Positions 31,511 to 39,869 of a stretch of 50,126 nt of DNA are shown in pieces. The notes beneath the pieces are model-generated. The model worked only from the letters and a program-made list of their open reading frames with translations, searched no databases and had not been told where the DNA came from. This stretch comes from Ilumatobacteraceae bacterium (GTDB taxonomy: Bacteria > Actinomycetota > Acidimicrobiia > Acidimicrobiales > Ilumatobacteraceae): positions 1 to 50,126 of the forward strand of contig JALHOG010000037.1 in assembly GCA_022843125.1 (NCBI GenBank). The letters run 5' to 3'. How positions within the stretch are numbered: position 1 is the stretch's first letter; each line of letters opens with the position of its first letter. The position numbers and the translations under genes were made by a program.

Positions 31511-33433
31511 GTGTCCCACAGCGTCGATGACGTCGCCAACACACCCAACCTCCTCGCGTCGCTGATCGCCGTGCGCGAAGCGGCTGTCGGGCACGAGGAG
31601 CGACTCGCGCCCGAGCTGGCCGGATTGGATACCGAGGAACGGCTGAGCGCGGTCAACCTGGTGCACTACCTCGCGATTCGCCAGTTCGATCTCCGGGCCG
31701 AGCAGCAGGCGTTGTCGCAACGCGGGTTGAGCTCGCTCGGGCGGGCCGAGGCGCACGTGCTGGCAACGCTCGACGCGACGATCAGTCGACTGGCGTCCGA
31801 TGTCGGCGAGACCGACCTGCCGGACGACCTCGGTGCCCGCGGCCCGAGCGCTGCGCTCGGCGACGAGCTGCTCGCCGCCCGCGCGGCCGCTGCGTTCGGT
31901 CCGGCGGCGCCCGGTCGGGTGGCCAGAGTGATGGTGACCCTGCCGAGCGATGCGGCAACCGACCCGGACGTGGTCGACGGTCTCGTCGAGGCGGGGATGG
32001 CGATCGCGCGGATCAACGCCGCCCACGACGACCGCGACGCGTGGATGGCGATGGTGGCGCAGGTGCGTGCAGCGGCGGCCCGCCACGGCCGGACCGTCCG
32101 CGTCGCCGTCGATCTCCCGGGGCCCAAGCTCCGCGTCGGCGAGCTGCCGGACGGCCCGCGAGTGGTGCGCGCCCGACCCACACGAGACGAGCTCGGGATC
32201 GTCGACGTTCCGGTCGAGGTGCGGTTCGTCGCTGCCGGCCACAGCACGATCGCCGATGTCGGCCCGCTCGATGCCGAGCGCGGCGAGCGAGTGACCGTGG
32301 CGCTGGCCGACGACGTCGTCGCCGCCGCCCGACCGGGCGACCTGCTGACACTCGTCGACCTCCGGGGCCGATCCCGGGTGCTGCCGGTGGCCGCCACGAC
32401 CGACCACGACATCATCGCCACGACCGACCGCACCGCGTACCTCGAGCCGGGTCTCCGCGTCGAGTGCCGGCGCGACGGCGACCTGATCACAGCCGGGCCG
32501 ATCGGCGACATCCCGGCTCGACCGGGCGTCCTGCGGGTCGCACGTGGCCAGCTGCTGCGTATCCGCTCCGGCACCGCACGCGGCGCCGACGCATTCCGGC
32601 GCGAAGACGGCTCGGTGGCAGCGCCGGCCACGGTCTCGATCGATGTGCCCCAGGTGTTCGGAGCGATCGTGGAAGGGCACCGTGTGCTGCTCGACGACGG
32701 CAAGGTCGAGGGGGTGGTCACCGCAGTCACGTCAGACACCATCGACGTCAGGATCGTCCGGCCGCAGCTCGCCAAGATCCGCGCCGAGAAGGGCATCAAC
32801 CTGCCCGACACCCCGCTGCGGCTGGCGGCACTCGACGACGACGACCTCGCCACGCTGCGGCTCGTGGCCCCGCACGTCGACCTCGTCGCGATGTCCTACG
32901 TCGGTGACGTCCACGACGTCGACCAGATCCACGCCGAACTCGACCGGATCGGGGCGCACGCGCTCGGCGTGATCCTGAAGATCGAACACCGCGCTGCGTT
33001 CGAGGCCCTGCCGCGCATGCTGCTGCGTTCGCTCCGGCGCCCGCCGATCGCCGTGATGATCGCCCGCGGAGACCTCGCGGTCGAAGTCGGCTTCGAGCGG
33101 CTCGCCGAACTCCAGGAGGAGATCCTGTGGTTCACGGAGGCCGCGCACGTCCCCGTGATCTGGGCGACCCAGGTGCTCGAGTCCCTCGCGAAGACCGGGG
33201 CGCCCACGCGCTCCGAGGTCACCGATGCCGCTTGGGCGGCGCGCGCAGAGTGCGTGATGCTCAACAAGGGCCCGTTCGTCGACGAGGCGATCCGATTCCT
33301 CGACGACGTGCTGACCCGGATGAACGAGCACGGTCACAAGCGCACCCCGATGCTGCGCCGCCTCGCCGTGGCCGAGGCGCTCGGCCCGCTGCTCGACCGA
33401 CCGACGCCCGCAGCGCCCACCGTCACCGCCTGA
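31511..33433 (+). CDS. Pyruvate kinase-like protein with N-terminal extension
   Basis: The 640-residue protein has an uncharacterised helical N-terminal region (about 1-135), then the pyruvate kinase barrel with inserted B domain. It keeps VMVTLPSDAATDPDVVDGLVEAGMAIARINAAH (nucleotide/substrate strand), DLPGPKLRVGEL, the catalytic-Lys loop in AEKGINLPDTPL, MIARGDLAVEVGFERLAELQ, and ATQVLESLAKTGAPTRSEVTDAAWAARAECVMLNKG. The allosteric C-terminal domain of normal pyruvate kinases is missing. The usual SGETA is replaced by NKG. It would convert PEP and ADP to pyruvate and ATP if active, but this divergent form may have another role. Start GTG 31511 opens the frame 36 bases after the terminator. 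It overlaps the convergent CHAD gene by 11 bases. Confidence 0.8.
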   Translation: MSHSVDDVANTPNLLASLIAVREAAVGHEERLAPELAGLDTEERLSAVNLVHYLAIRQFDLRAEQQALSQRGLSSLGRAEAHVLATLDATISRLASDVGETDLPDDLGARGPSAALGDELLAARAAAAFGPAAPGRVARVMVTLPSDAATDPDVVDGLVEAGMAIARINAAHDDRDAWMAMVAQVRAAAARHGRTVRVAVDLPGPKLRVGELPDGPRVVRARPTRDELGIVDVPVEVRFVAAGHSTIADVGPLDAERGERVTVALADDVVAAARPGDLLTLVDLRGRSRVLPVAATTDHDIIATTDRTAYLEPGLRVECRRDGDLITAGPIGDIPARPGVLRVARGQLLRIRSGTARGADAFRREDGSVAAPATVSIDVPQVFGAIVEGHRVLLDDGKVEGVVTAVTSDTIDVRIVRPQLAKIRAEKGINLPDTPLRLAALDDDDLATLRLVAPHVDLVAMSYVGDVHDVDQIHAELDRIGAHALGVILKIEHRAAFEALPRMLLRSLRRPPIAVMIARGDLAVEVGFERLAELQEEILWFTEAAHVPVIWATQVLESLAKTGAPTRSEVTDAAWAARAECVMLNKGPFVDEAIRFLDDVLTRMNEHGHKRTPMLRRLAVAEALGPLLDRPTPAAPTVTA

Positions 33434-34310
33434 CGCCGCCGGCGGAGCGGACGTAGGCGCGGAGCCGCCGCCGGAACGCCGGAGGGGTCTCGGCGAACAG
33501 TGACGCGCCGAGCCTCAGGGCTTCGATGCGCACCGCCGATTGGCGCGCCGTAGCGACCTCGATCGCTGCGGCCACCGCGGTGCCCTCTGCTGCGTCCTCC
33601 TGCTCGAGCCGGGCCACCGCATTCGCGAGGTCGTGGTCGAGGCCGAGCAGCGCCCCCAGGTCGTCCAGACGGTCGGCGTACGGGGGCAGCATGGTCGGCG
33701 CCCAGCGCCGCACGGCACGGACCTGGTACGTGAGGCGCTTGACGGCTTTACGCCACTCGTGCATCCGCTGGTCGTGCGGGTCGTCGGATGGGGCGTTGCG
33801 GACCGCTGTGAAGCGGCGATGTGCGAGCCGGTATCCGGCTGCGACGCCGTCGACGACAGGTGTGGCCCGGCGCCCGACCCGCCATCGGTCGACCTCATGG
33901 CGGGCGTCGCGGAGGAGCCGTGCGGCTCGCTCGACCGCACCCGAGTCGGGGTCGTGTCCGGCCGGCGGGGTCATCGCCTCCGCCACCGTCACCGACAGGC
34001 CGGCCAGGGTTTCGGCGAGCACCTGCGCATCTCGCGTGGTGCCGAGGGACGAACCCGCCTCAGCGACCCATCGGTCGACGCGCGCCCGTGCCCCACTGTC
34101 GGCCGGCTGCACGAGACGGAGGAGGGCTCGCACTTCCTTGCAGCGGACACGCATCTCGTGGATGGCCTCGGCGACCGCGTCCGGGTCGGGGTTGCCGCCG
34201 CGGCCCAACACCTCGATCGCATCGATCGCATCGATCGCATCGTCGAGCCGCCGCACCGCCCGGTCGCGCACGTGCCGTGCCGACGGACGTAGCCGGTGAC
34301 CGTGCGCCAT
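33423..34310 (-). CDS. CHAD-domain protein
   Basis: The 295-residue alpha-helical protein has the CHAD repeat of conserved His and basic residues that bind inorganic polyphosphate. Visible elements are EAIHEMRVRCKEVRALLRLVQP (N-terminal half) and DQRMHEWRKAVKRLTYQVRAVRRWAPTMLPPYADRLDDLGALLGLDHDLANAV (C-terminal half), with Arg/Lys/His placed every few residues. No CYTH domain is fused to it, and no polyphosphate kinase is nearby. The start ATG 34310 has GGAGG about 6 bases upstream. An N-terminal helix carries a threefold DAI repeat made by a 9-bp DNA repeat. It diverges from the alkylsulfatase gene. A role in polyphosphate granule association is known for some relatives; here it is inference. 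Confidence 0.85.
   Translation of the reverse strand: MAHGHRLRPSARHVRDRAVRRLDDAIDAIDAIEVLGRGGNPDPDAVAEAIHEMRVRCKEVRALLRLVQPADSGARARVDRWVAEAGSSLGTTRDAQVLAETLAGLSVTVAEAMTPPAGHDPDSGAVERAARLLRDARHEVDRWRVGRRATPVVDGVAAGYRLAHRRFTAVRNAPSDDPHDQRMHEWRKAVKRLTYQVRAVRRWAPTMLPPYADRLDDLGALLGLDHDLANAVARLEQEDAAEGTAVAAAIEVATARQSAVRIEALRLGASLFAETPPAFRRRLRAYVRSAGGVRR
34214..34240 (-). repeat. 9-bp tandem repeat, three copies (CGATCGCAT)
   Basis: Three perfect copies encode (DAI)3 in the N-terminal helix of the CHAD protein. It is a slippage-prone in-frame tract. Confidence 0.85.
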
Positions 34311-34404
34311 GAGTGCCTCCGCAGAGGAACGTACCCGTTCAGCGCTGCTGCAGGCGTCGGCGTCGGGTTCTGCGACCGGGTGACCGGCCGGACACACTGC
34401 TCGC

Positions 34405-36312
34405 ATGGCGACATTCCCGAAGGCTGCGACCGAGCACACCCGGCGGGCCAACGCGCCGCGCGACCTGGAGATGGACCCCGCCGACTTCGAACGGGCGTCG
34501 CGCGGGCTGATCGCGCAGCACGCCACCGGCGTCATCGAGGGCGCGTGGGGTCCGGCGTGGGACGTCTCGAAGTACGCATTCATCGAGGCGGGTGCCCCCA
34601 ACCCCGACACCGTCGACCCGAGCCTGTGGCGCCAGGCGCAGCTCAACAACATCCACGGCCTGTTCGAGGTCGCCCCAGGGTGCTGGCAGGCCCGCGGGTA
34701 CGACATCTCGAACATCACCTTCATCGCCGGTGACACCGGATGGATCGTGGTCGACCCGCTCACCGTCGAAGGGTGCGCCCGCGACTGCCTGGCGCTCGCC
34801 AACGAGCACCTGGGTGCCCGCCCGGTCGTCGCTGTGCTCTACACCCACAGCCACGCCGACCACTTCGGTGGCGTGCTCGGCGTCACCACCCAGGACGACG
34901 TCGACGCCGGCCGATGCCGCATCATCGCCCCCGAGCACTTCTTGCGCGAAACCGTCGCCGAGAACGTGATCGCCGGCTTCGCGATGAACCGTCGCGGGCT
35001 CTACCAGTTCGGCCCGCTGGTGCCGCCGGGCCCCCGCGGTCACGTCGACTGCGGGCTCGGCAAGGCGATCCCGCTGTCGCCGCCCGGCCTCATCGCGCCC
35101 ACCGAGGAGATCACCCACACCGGCCAGGAGCTCGTGGTCGACGGGGTGCGGATCATCTTCCAGCTGACCCCGGAGACCGAGGCGCCGGCCGAGATGAACT
35201 TCTTCTTCCCCGACCGTGATGCGTCCGGGCATGGCTGGCTGTGCATGGCGGAGAACTGCTCGCACAACATGCACAACCTGGTGCCGATCCGGGGTGCGCA
35301 GGTTCGCAACTCGCTCAACTGGTCGAAGTACATCGACGAGGCGTTGCGCCTCTTCGGCGACCGCACATCGGTCATGTTCGCCTCGCACCACTGGCCGCGG
35401 TGGGGCGGCGATGACGTCGCCGGATTCCTGCGCCTGCAGCGCGACATGTACCGCTACATCCACGACCAGACGATGCGGCACGCGAACCACGGCCTCACGC
35501 CGCTCGAGATCGCCGAGGTCGTCGAGCTCCCCGACGAGTACCGGACCGAGGCCCACACCACCGGCTACTACGGCCACCTCGCCCACAACGTGAAGGCGGT
35601 GTACCAGCGCTACCTCAGCTGGTACGACGGCAACCCGGCGAACCTGTGGAAGCTCCCCCCGGTCGAGGTCGGCCAGCGCTATGTCGAGCTGGCCGGTGGG
35701 CCCGATGCGTTGCTGGCTCACGCTCGCGAGTGCTTCGAGCGTGGCGACTACCGGTGGGTCGCCGAGGTCGTGAACCATCTCGTGTTCGCCGACCCGGCGA
35801 ATGTCGACGCCCGCGAACTGCAGGCCGACGCGCTCGAGCAGCTCGGCTACCAGAGCGAATCGGCCACGTTCCGGAATGCATATCTCACCGGCGCACAGGA
35901 GCTTCGGCACGGGCACCCACCCCGCAACGACGCGATGAAGCGCGGGTTCCTCGCGGCGATGACGGTCGATCAGCTCTTCGACGCGATGGCGGTACGCGTG
36001 CGCTCGGAGGACGTCGGTGGCACGGCCGCGTTGGCCCACGTCCGACTCGGCGGCGACGCACCGTGGGGTGGCGACTGGACCGTCATCTTGTCGAACCGGG
36101 CGATGACCGCCGTGGCCGGCCTCCACGAGACCGCAGAGGTCACGCTCACCACCGATCGTTCGGTGCTGGTCGACCTCAGCAGCAACTCGACCACGATCGC
36201 CGAAGCGGTCGCCGCCGGCCGCGCCACGATCGCCGGTGCGCCGGAGGCACTCGACGCGCTGTTCGGCCATCTCGACACGTTCCAGTCGATGTTCCCCGTG
36301 ATCGAGCCGTGA
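34405..36312 (+). CDS. Alkyl sulfatase, metallo-beta-lactamase type (SdsA1/BDS1-like)
   Basis: The 635-residue protein has an N-terminal metallo-beta-lactamase domain with the zinc site THSHADHFGG (near residue 152), a downstream His/Glu pair (ENCSHNMHN), and ASHHWPRWGGDDVAGFL. A helical dimerisation region follows (about 390-510) and a C-terminal SCP2-like domain (about 520-630) that binds the alkyl chain. This is the three-domain layout of class III alkylsulfatases, which hydrolyse sulfate esters of long-chain alcohols such as SDS. No signal peptide is evident, so it is probably cytoplasmic. The ATG 34405 has a CACACT hexamer 6 bases upstream, and no Shine-Dalgarno is visible. Confidence 0.9.
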   Translation: MATFPKAATEHTRRANAPRDLEMDPADFERASRGLIAQHATGVIEGAWGPAWDVSKYAFIEAGAPNPDTVDPSLWRQAQLNNIHGLFEVAPGCWQARGYDISNITFIAGDTGWIVVDPLTVEGCARDCLALANEHLGARPVVAVLYTHSHADHFGGVLGVTTQDDVDAGRCRIIAPEHFLRETVAENVIAGFAMNRRGLYQFGPLVPPGPRGHVDCGLGKAIPLSPPGLIAPTEEITHTGQELVVDGVRIIFQLTPETEAPAEMNFFFPDRDASGHGWLCMAENCSHNMHNLVPIRGAQVRNSLNWSKYIDEALRLFGDRTSVMFASHHWPRWGGDDVAGFLRLQRDMYRYIHDQTMRHANHGLTPLEIAEVVELPDEYRTEAHTTGYYGHLAHNVKAVYQRYLSWYDGNPANLWKLPPVEVGQRYVELAGGPDALLAHARECFERGDYRWVAEVVNHLVFADPANVDARELQADALEQLGYQSESATFRNAYLTGAQELRHGHPPRNDAMKRGFLAAMTVDQLFDAMAVRVRSEDVGGTAALAHVRLGGDAPWGGDWTVILSNRAMTAVAGLHETAEVTLTTDRSVLVDLSSNSTTIAEAVAAGRATIAGAPEALDALFGHLDTFQSMFPVIEP

Positions 36313-36369
36313 ACATCGAGCTGTGACGACCCGGTCGAGGGTGGTGTGCCCGACCCCTCGACCGGTGGG

Positions 36370-36375
36370 TAGTGT
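36370..36375 (+). promoter_or_regulatory. -10 element TAGTGT of the antitoxin-like gene
   Basis: TAGTGT is followed by exactly 7 bases and the ATG at 36383. Confidence 0.55.
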
Positions 36376-36382
36376 CCACGCC

Positions 36383-36616
36383 ATGGGCCTGCTCAACGCC
36401 AAGAACATCGCCAAGGCGAAAGACCTCGCCATGAAGAACCGCGACAAGGTCGCGCCCGCCGTCTCCAAGGCCACCGGTGCGATCGACAAGAAGACCGGTG
36501 GCAAGCACGCCGACAAGCTGAAGAAGGTGGAGGAAGCAGCCGCCAAGATCAGCGGCACGGCTCCGGGCGCCGACGACACTCCGCCCCCGAGTTCGCCCCC
36601 TCCGACCCCGGGGTGA
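36383..36616 (+). CDS. Rv0909/MT0933-type antitoxin-like small protein
   Basis: The 77-residue basic, Lys-rich peptide begins MGLLNAKNIAKAKDLAMKNRDK and contains GAIDKKTGGKHADKLKK. This pattern (MGLxDKAKDLAxKN ... VDEKTGGKYADK) is typical of the Rv0909-type putative antitoxins. A Pro/Ser-rich tail (about residues 62-77) is added. No toxin gene (Rv0910-like SRPBCC or other) is next to it, so the toxin-antitoxin role is doubtful. It may act as a free standing DNA- or nucleoid-associated peptide. A -10 hexamer 7 bases before the ATG supports a leaderless mRNA. It converges on the PLP decarboxylase with three bases between stops. Confidence 0.7.
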   Translation: MGLLNAKNIAKAKDLAMKNRDKVAPAVSKATGAIDKKTGGKHADKLKKVEEAAAKISGTAPGADDTPPPSSPPPTPG

Positions 36617-36619
36617 CGC

Positions 36620-37999
36620 TCAGGCGTCCGACACGCGTGCCGCGCACTCGACGATCACCGCTGCTGCGCGTTGCGCGTCGGCGACGGTCGTCTTCCATGA
36701 CGAGACGCTGATCCGCATCGCGGTGGCACCGTCCCACTGGGTCGAGCCGCACCAGATGCGGCCGTCACGCTGTACCTCGGCGAGGAGGCGCTCCGTCGTC
36801 GGGCCGTCGACGAACCGAACCAGCACCTGGTTGAGCACGACGTCGTTGAGCACGTCGAACCCCGATTCCCCGAGGCGGTCAGCGATCGCCACCGCGCTCT
36901 CACACGCCTGCTGCACGAGTTCGGCCACACCGGCACGGCCGAGGGTGCGCAGCACGGCCCACACCTCGATCTGGCGGGCGCGCTGGCTGGATTGCGGCGT
37001 GTGGTGCATCGCCTCGAACCCGTCGTCGGGCGGGAGGTAGCCGGCCACGGCAGAGAACGTGCGGCGCAGCGCGCCCGGCCGCTGCACGAAGGCGATGCCG
37101 CTGTCGTAGGTGACGTTGAGCCACTTGTGTCCGTCGGTGGCGAGCGAGTCGGCCCGGTCGAGCCCGCGCACGAGACCGGCACGCATCGGGTCGGCGGCGG
37201 CCCACAGACCGAACGCGCCGTCGACGTGGAGCCAGCCACGGCGCTCGACGACCCAGTCGGCGATCGGTCCGAACGGATCGAACGCGCCGGTGTTCACCTC
37301 GCCCGCCTGGGCGCAACACAGCACCGGGCCGGCAGCGGGATCGAGGTCGGGCAACTGGTCCGCGATCAGTCGCCCCTGGTCGTCGGCGGGCACGACGATC
37401 ACGCGATCGCGCCCCAGGCCGACGAGGCCGAGCGACTTGCGCAACGTCGAGTGCGCCTTGGCCCCGATCACGACCTGCACCGGCGGTGCGCCGAACAACC
37501 CATCGGCCTGGACGTCCCAACCGTGCTCGACCAGCAGGGCGTCGCGGGCGGCGGCGAGGCACGTGGCGTTGGCCACCGTTGCGCCGGTGACGAAGGCGAC
37601 ATCGGTGTCGGCGCCGAACCCCAGCAGCTCGACCAGCCACCGGCGGGTCACGTCGTGGAGCGCCGCGGCGACCGGCGACATCACGGGGAGCGCCGCGTTC
37701 TGGTCCCAGGCGGCCGTCAGCATCGCGGCACCGAGGGCGACGGGGACCGTGGCGCCGTTGACGAACCCGAAGTAGCTCGCGCCGGTGGTTCCCATGGTGG
37801 CCGGTCCGCCGATCCGGGCGAGCAACTCGATCGTTGCGACAGCGGCATCGGCACCCGGCCGGTCGGGCAGCGGCCCGTCGAGTTCGGCGAGGGCGGCGAG
37901 CGCAGCCGGCGTCGGTGTCGGCCCGCGGGCGTCGATCGTGGCGGCGTACTGAACGGCTCGGTCGGCGGCGAGCCGGACCACGTCGAGATCGGAGGGCAT
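36620..37999 (-). CDS. PLP-dependent decarboxylase-family protein (group II-like)
   Basis: The 459-residue fold-type I PLP enzyme has the pyridoxal Lys in ATDGHKWLNVTYDSG (near residue 289), with the DGxFGLW segment HVDGAFGLWAAAD providing the Asp that binds the pyridine nitrogen. GTTGASYFGFVNGATVP and VTGATVANATCLAAARDALL form the phosphate-binding loop region. The pattern resembles aromatic-L-amino acid/glutamate decarboxylases, although aspartate-aminotransferase-like roles are not excluded. The substrate is unknown. Start ATG 37999 gives the family length. A CAGGAT hexamer ends 6 bases before it. Confidence 0.85.
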   Translation of the reverse strand: MPSDLDVVRLAADRAVQYAATIDARGPTPTPAALAALAELDGPLPDRPGADAAVATIELLARIGGPATMGTTGASYFGFVNGATVPVALGAAMLTAAWDQNAALPVMSPVAAALHDVTRRWLVELLGFGADTDVAFVTGATVANATCLAAARDALLVEHGWDVQADGLFGAPPVQVVIGAKAHSTLRKSLGLVGLGRDRVIVVPADDQGRLIADQLPDLDPAAGPVLCCAQAGEVNTGAFDPFGPIADWVVERRGWLHVDGAFGLWAAADPMRAGLVRGLDRADSLATDGHKWLNVTYDSGIAFVQRPGALRRTFSAVAGYLPPDDGFEAMHHTPQSSQRARQIEVWAVLRTLGRAGVAELVQQACESAVAIADRLGESGFDVLNDVVLNQVLVRFVDGPTTERLLAEVQRDGRIWCGSTQWDGATAMRISVSSWKTTVADAQRAAAVIVECAARVSDA

Positions 38000-38048
38000 C
38001 GCGGCATCCTGCCGCGTCCGGCGGTGCGACGTCCGATCGGTTCTCCGC

Positions 38049-39806
38049 TCAGGCGACGTCGGACCAGCGACGGATCACGCTGACGTCAGCCACGAAGCGG
38101 ACGTCGCGTTCCGGTGACCATCGGTGCGCAGCCTCGCCGAGCGCCTCGACGAGGATGTCCGCGACCCGTGGCCCGGCCGACTCGTCCACGTGCACGATCA
38201 GCTCGTCGTGCAGGCACAGCACGATCCGGGCATCCAGGTGCGTCGCCCGCGCCCGCACGGTGACCGCCCAGACCTTGAACAGCTCGGCCGCGGCACCCTG
38301 GATGAGCGCGTTCCGGGCGAATCGCCCGCGCGCTGCCGCCACACGCCGGGCGCGGTCGATGTCGCCCCGTCCGGTGTCATCGACCGTCTCATCGGTCCAC
38401 ATCCGGACCCGTCGCCCGCCGATCGTGACCACGTCGCCGCCCGCACGACCGGTGGCCGCCGCCGACTCCAGCAGGCCCATCGCCATCGGGTACTCGCGTT
38501 CGAGGCCACGCAGCGCCTGGGCCGAGGTCCCGGTCGTCGCTCCGTACATCGCGCCCAACACGGCCACCTTCGCCACGTCGCGGGCGACACCGAGACGGGT
38601 CGCGACGCCCTGGTACAGATCGTCGGCGGTGGTCGCCGCGACGAGCGCCGGATCGCCCGACACCGCCGCGAGCACGCGCGGCTCGATCTGTCCCAGGTCG
38701 GCCCGCACGAAGACGTGACCCGACTCGGCTGCCACCGCAGGTCGGAGCTCGGCCGGCAGGTTGTGGAGACCGGACGACGCGGTCATCCGGCCCGCCGCAC
38801 CGTCGGAGCTCGACCACTCGCCGCGCAGCCGGCCGTCGCGGACGTGCTCGGTGAGCCATCGGTACCCGTAGGTGGTCGCGATCCGTTCCGCCTTGCGCCA
38901 GGTGAGGAGCGCGCCGACCAACGGGTGTGCGTCGCGGTGGTGCTCGAGGCGCCACGCCCTGGTGTCGGGCACGTCGACGCCGACCCGGCGCAGCATCGCC
39001 CGCACGTCGTTCGGGTTGCGGAGATCGATGCGAGCGCCGATCGGTGCGTGCGCGAGCACGGCGTCGTCACGCGCCCGCCGCGCGACATCCGCCGCGGCCT
39101 CATCGGGTGGTCGCGGGCCGACAGCGTCGGCGATGATCCGCTCGGCCTCCGGGACGTCGATCGGAAGGCCGTGGACCGTCAGCTCGGCGCACAGCAGCTC
39201 GGCCGCCGATTCGGCGTGCGCCGTCGAGCGCACCCGCTGTGGGTCGGATCCGCTCGTGAGCATCTGCTCGGCCTGCCGCCGTGCGGCGACGACGGCCAGC
39301 TCCGCCCATGCTGCCAGTCGATCGGGTGATGCCGCCCAGCCTCCACTGGTCCATTCGGGCCGCAGGTGGCCGTCAGGTCGGACCGGATCGTCCGGATCGG
39401 CGCCTTCGTCGGGGTGCACGTCGAGCAGCCCGAGCTGGCCCATCGCGGGCAGCGAGTCGAGCGGGAGGTCGTGCAGCCGGGCCCACGCACCGGGCACCGA
39501 AGCCCGCCATCCGCCGTGCAGCAGCCGGTGGACCGTGAGCACGTCCCAGCACCGCTGCACCCCGACGCCCGCAACAGCCAGCGGGTCGGCGGTCTCGCGA
39601 TGCCACCACACCCACCGCGGACCGATCGCGGCGTCGATCGCCGCAACGATTGCGGCGGGATCGCCGGTCGCGACCGCGATCCGCCGGCCGTCGCCGATCG
39701 CCAGCCCCACGCCGACACCGGAGGTGAGCGCCACACCCAGCAGCTCGCCGCCGGCAACCGCCTGCTCGGCCAACCACGTGATCGAGCGCTGAACGGGATC
39801 GGGCAT
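38049..39806 (-). CDS. Family A DNA polymerase, bifunctional 3'-5' exonuclease-like/polymerase
   Basis: The 585-residue protein lacks the 5' nuclease of Pol I. Residues 1-230 correspond to a diverged exonuclease-like domain without clear DED residues. The rest is a polymerase: motif A is VRADLGQIEPRVLAAVSGD, with the metal Asp in ADLGQIE (usual form DYSQIE). Motif B is DVAKVAVLGAMYGAT (usual KxxxNFGxxYG), and motif C is LCLHDELIVHV with HDE. Changes in motifs A and B suggest a specialised repair or translesion polymerase. The ATG 39806 begins a plausible N-terminus. A CAGACT hexamer lies 9 bases upstream. It diverges from an ATP-dependent DNA ligase across 63 bases, so both may share control and take part in DNA repair. 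Confidence 0.88.
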   Translation of the reverse strand: MPDPVQRSITWLAEQAVAGGELLGVALTSGVGVGLAIGDGRRIAVATGDPAAIVAAIDAAIGPRWVWWHRETADPLAVAGVGVQRCWDVLTVHRLLHGGWRASVPGAWARLHDLPLDSLPAMGQLGLLDVHPDEGADPDDPVRPDGHLRPEWTSGGWAASPDRLAAWAELAVVAARRQAEQMLTSGSDPQRVRSTAHAESAAELLCAELTVHGLPIDVPEAERIIADAVGPRPPDEAAADVARRARDDAVLAHAPIGARIDLRNPNDVRAMLRRVGVDVPDTRAWRLEHHRDAHPLVGALLTWRKAERIATTYGYRWLTEHVRDGRLRGEWSSSDGAAGRMTASSGLHNLPAELRPAVAAESGHVFVRADLGQIEPRVLAAVSGDPALVAATTADDLYQGVATRLGVARDVAKVAVLGAMYGATTGTSAQALRGLEREYPMAMGLLESAAATGRAGGDVVTIGGRRVRMWTDETVDDTGRGDIDRARRVAAARGRFARNALIQGAAAELFKVWAVTVRARATHLDARIVLCLHDELIVHVDESAGPRVADILVEALGEAAHRWSPERDVRFVADVSVIRRWSDVA

Positions 39807-39869
39807 GCCGGTGCGAGTCTGGCACGGAGTCGCGCTCGCGAGCCGCTGCGGGAACGCCACACTGGCACG

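Noticed and set aside
34339..36579. 746-residue open frame on the minus strand
   Set aside because: It is fully antisense to the alkylsulfatase gene and lacks family motifs; a high-GC shadow.
36383..36616. A toxin-antitoxin module
   Set aside because: No toxin gene lies on either side; the flanking genes are enzymes of ordinary size.
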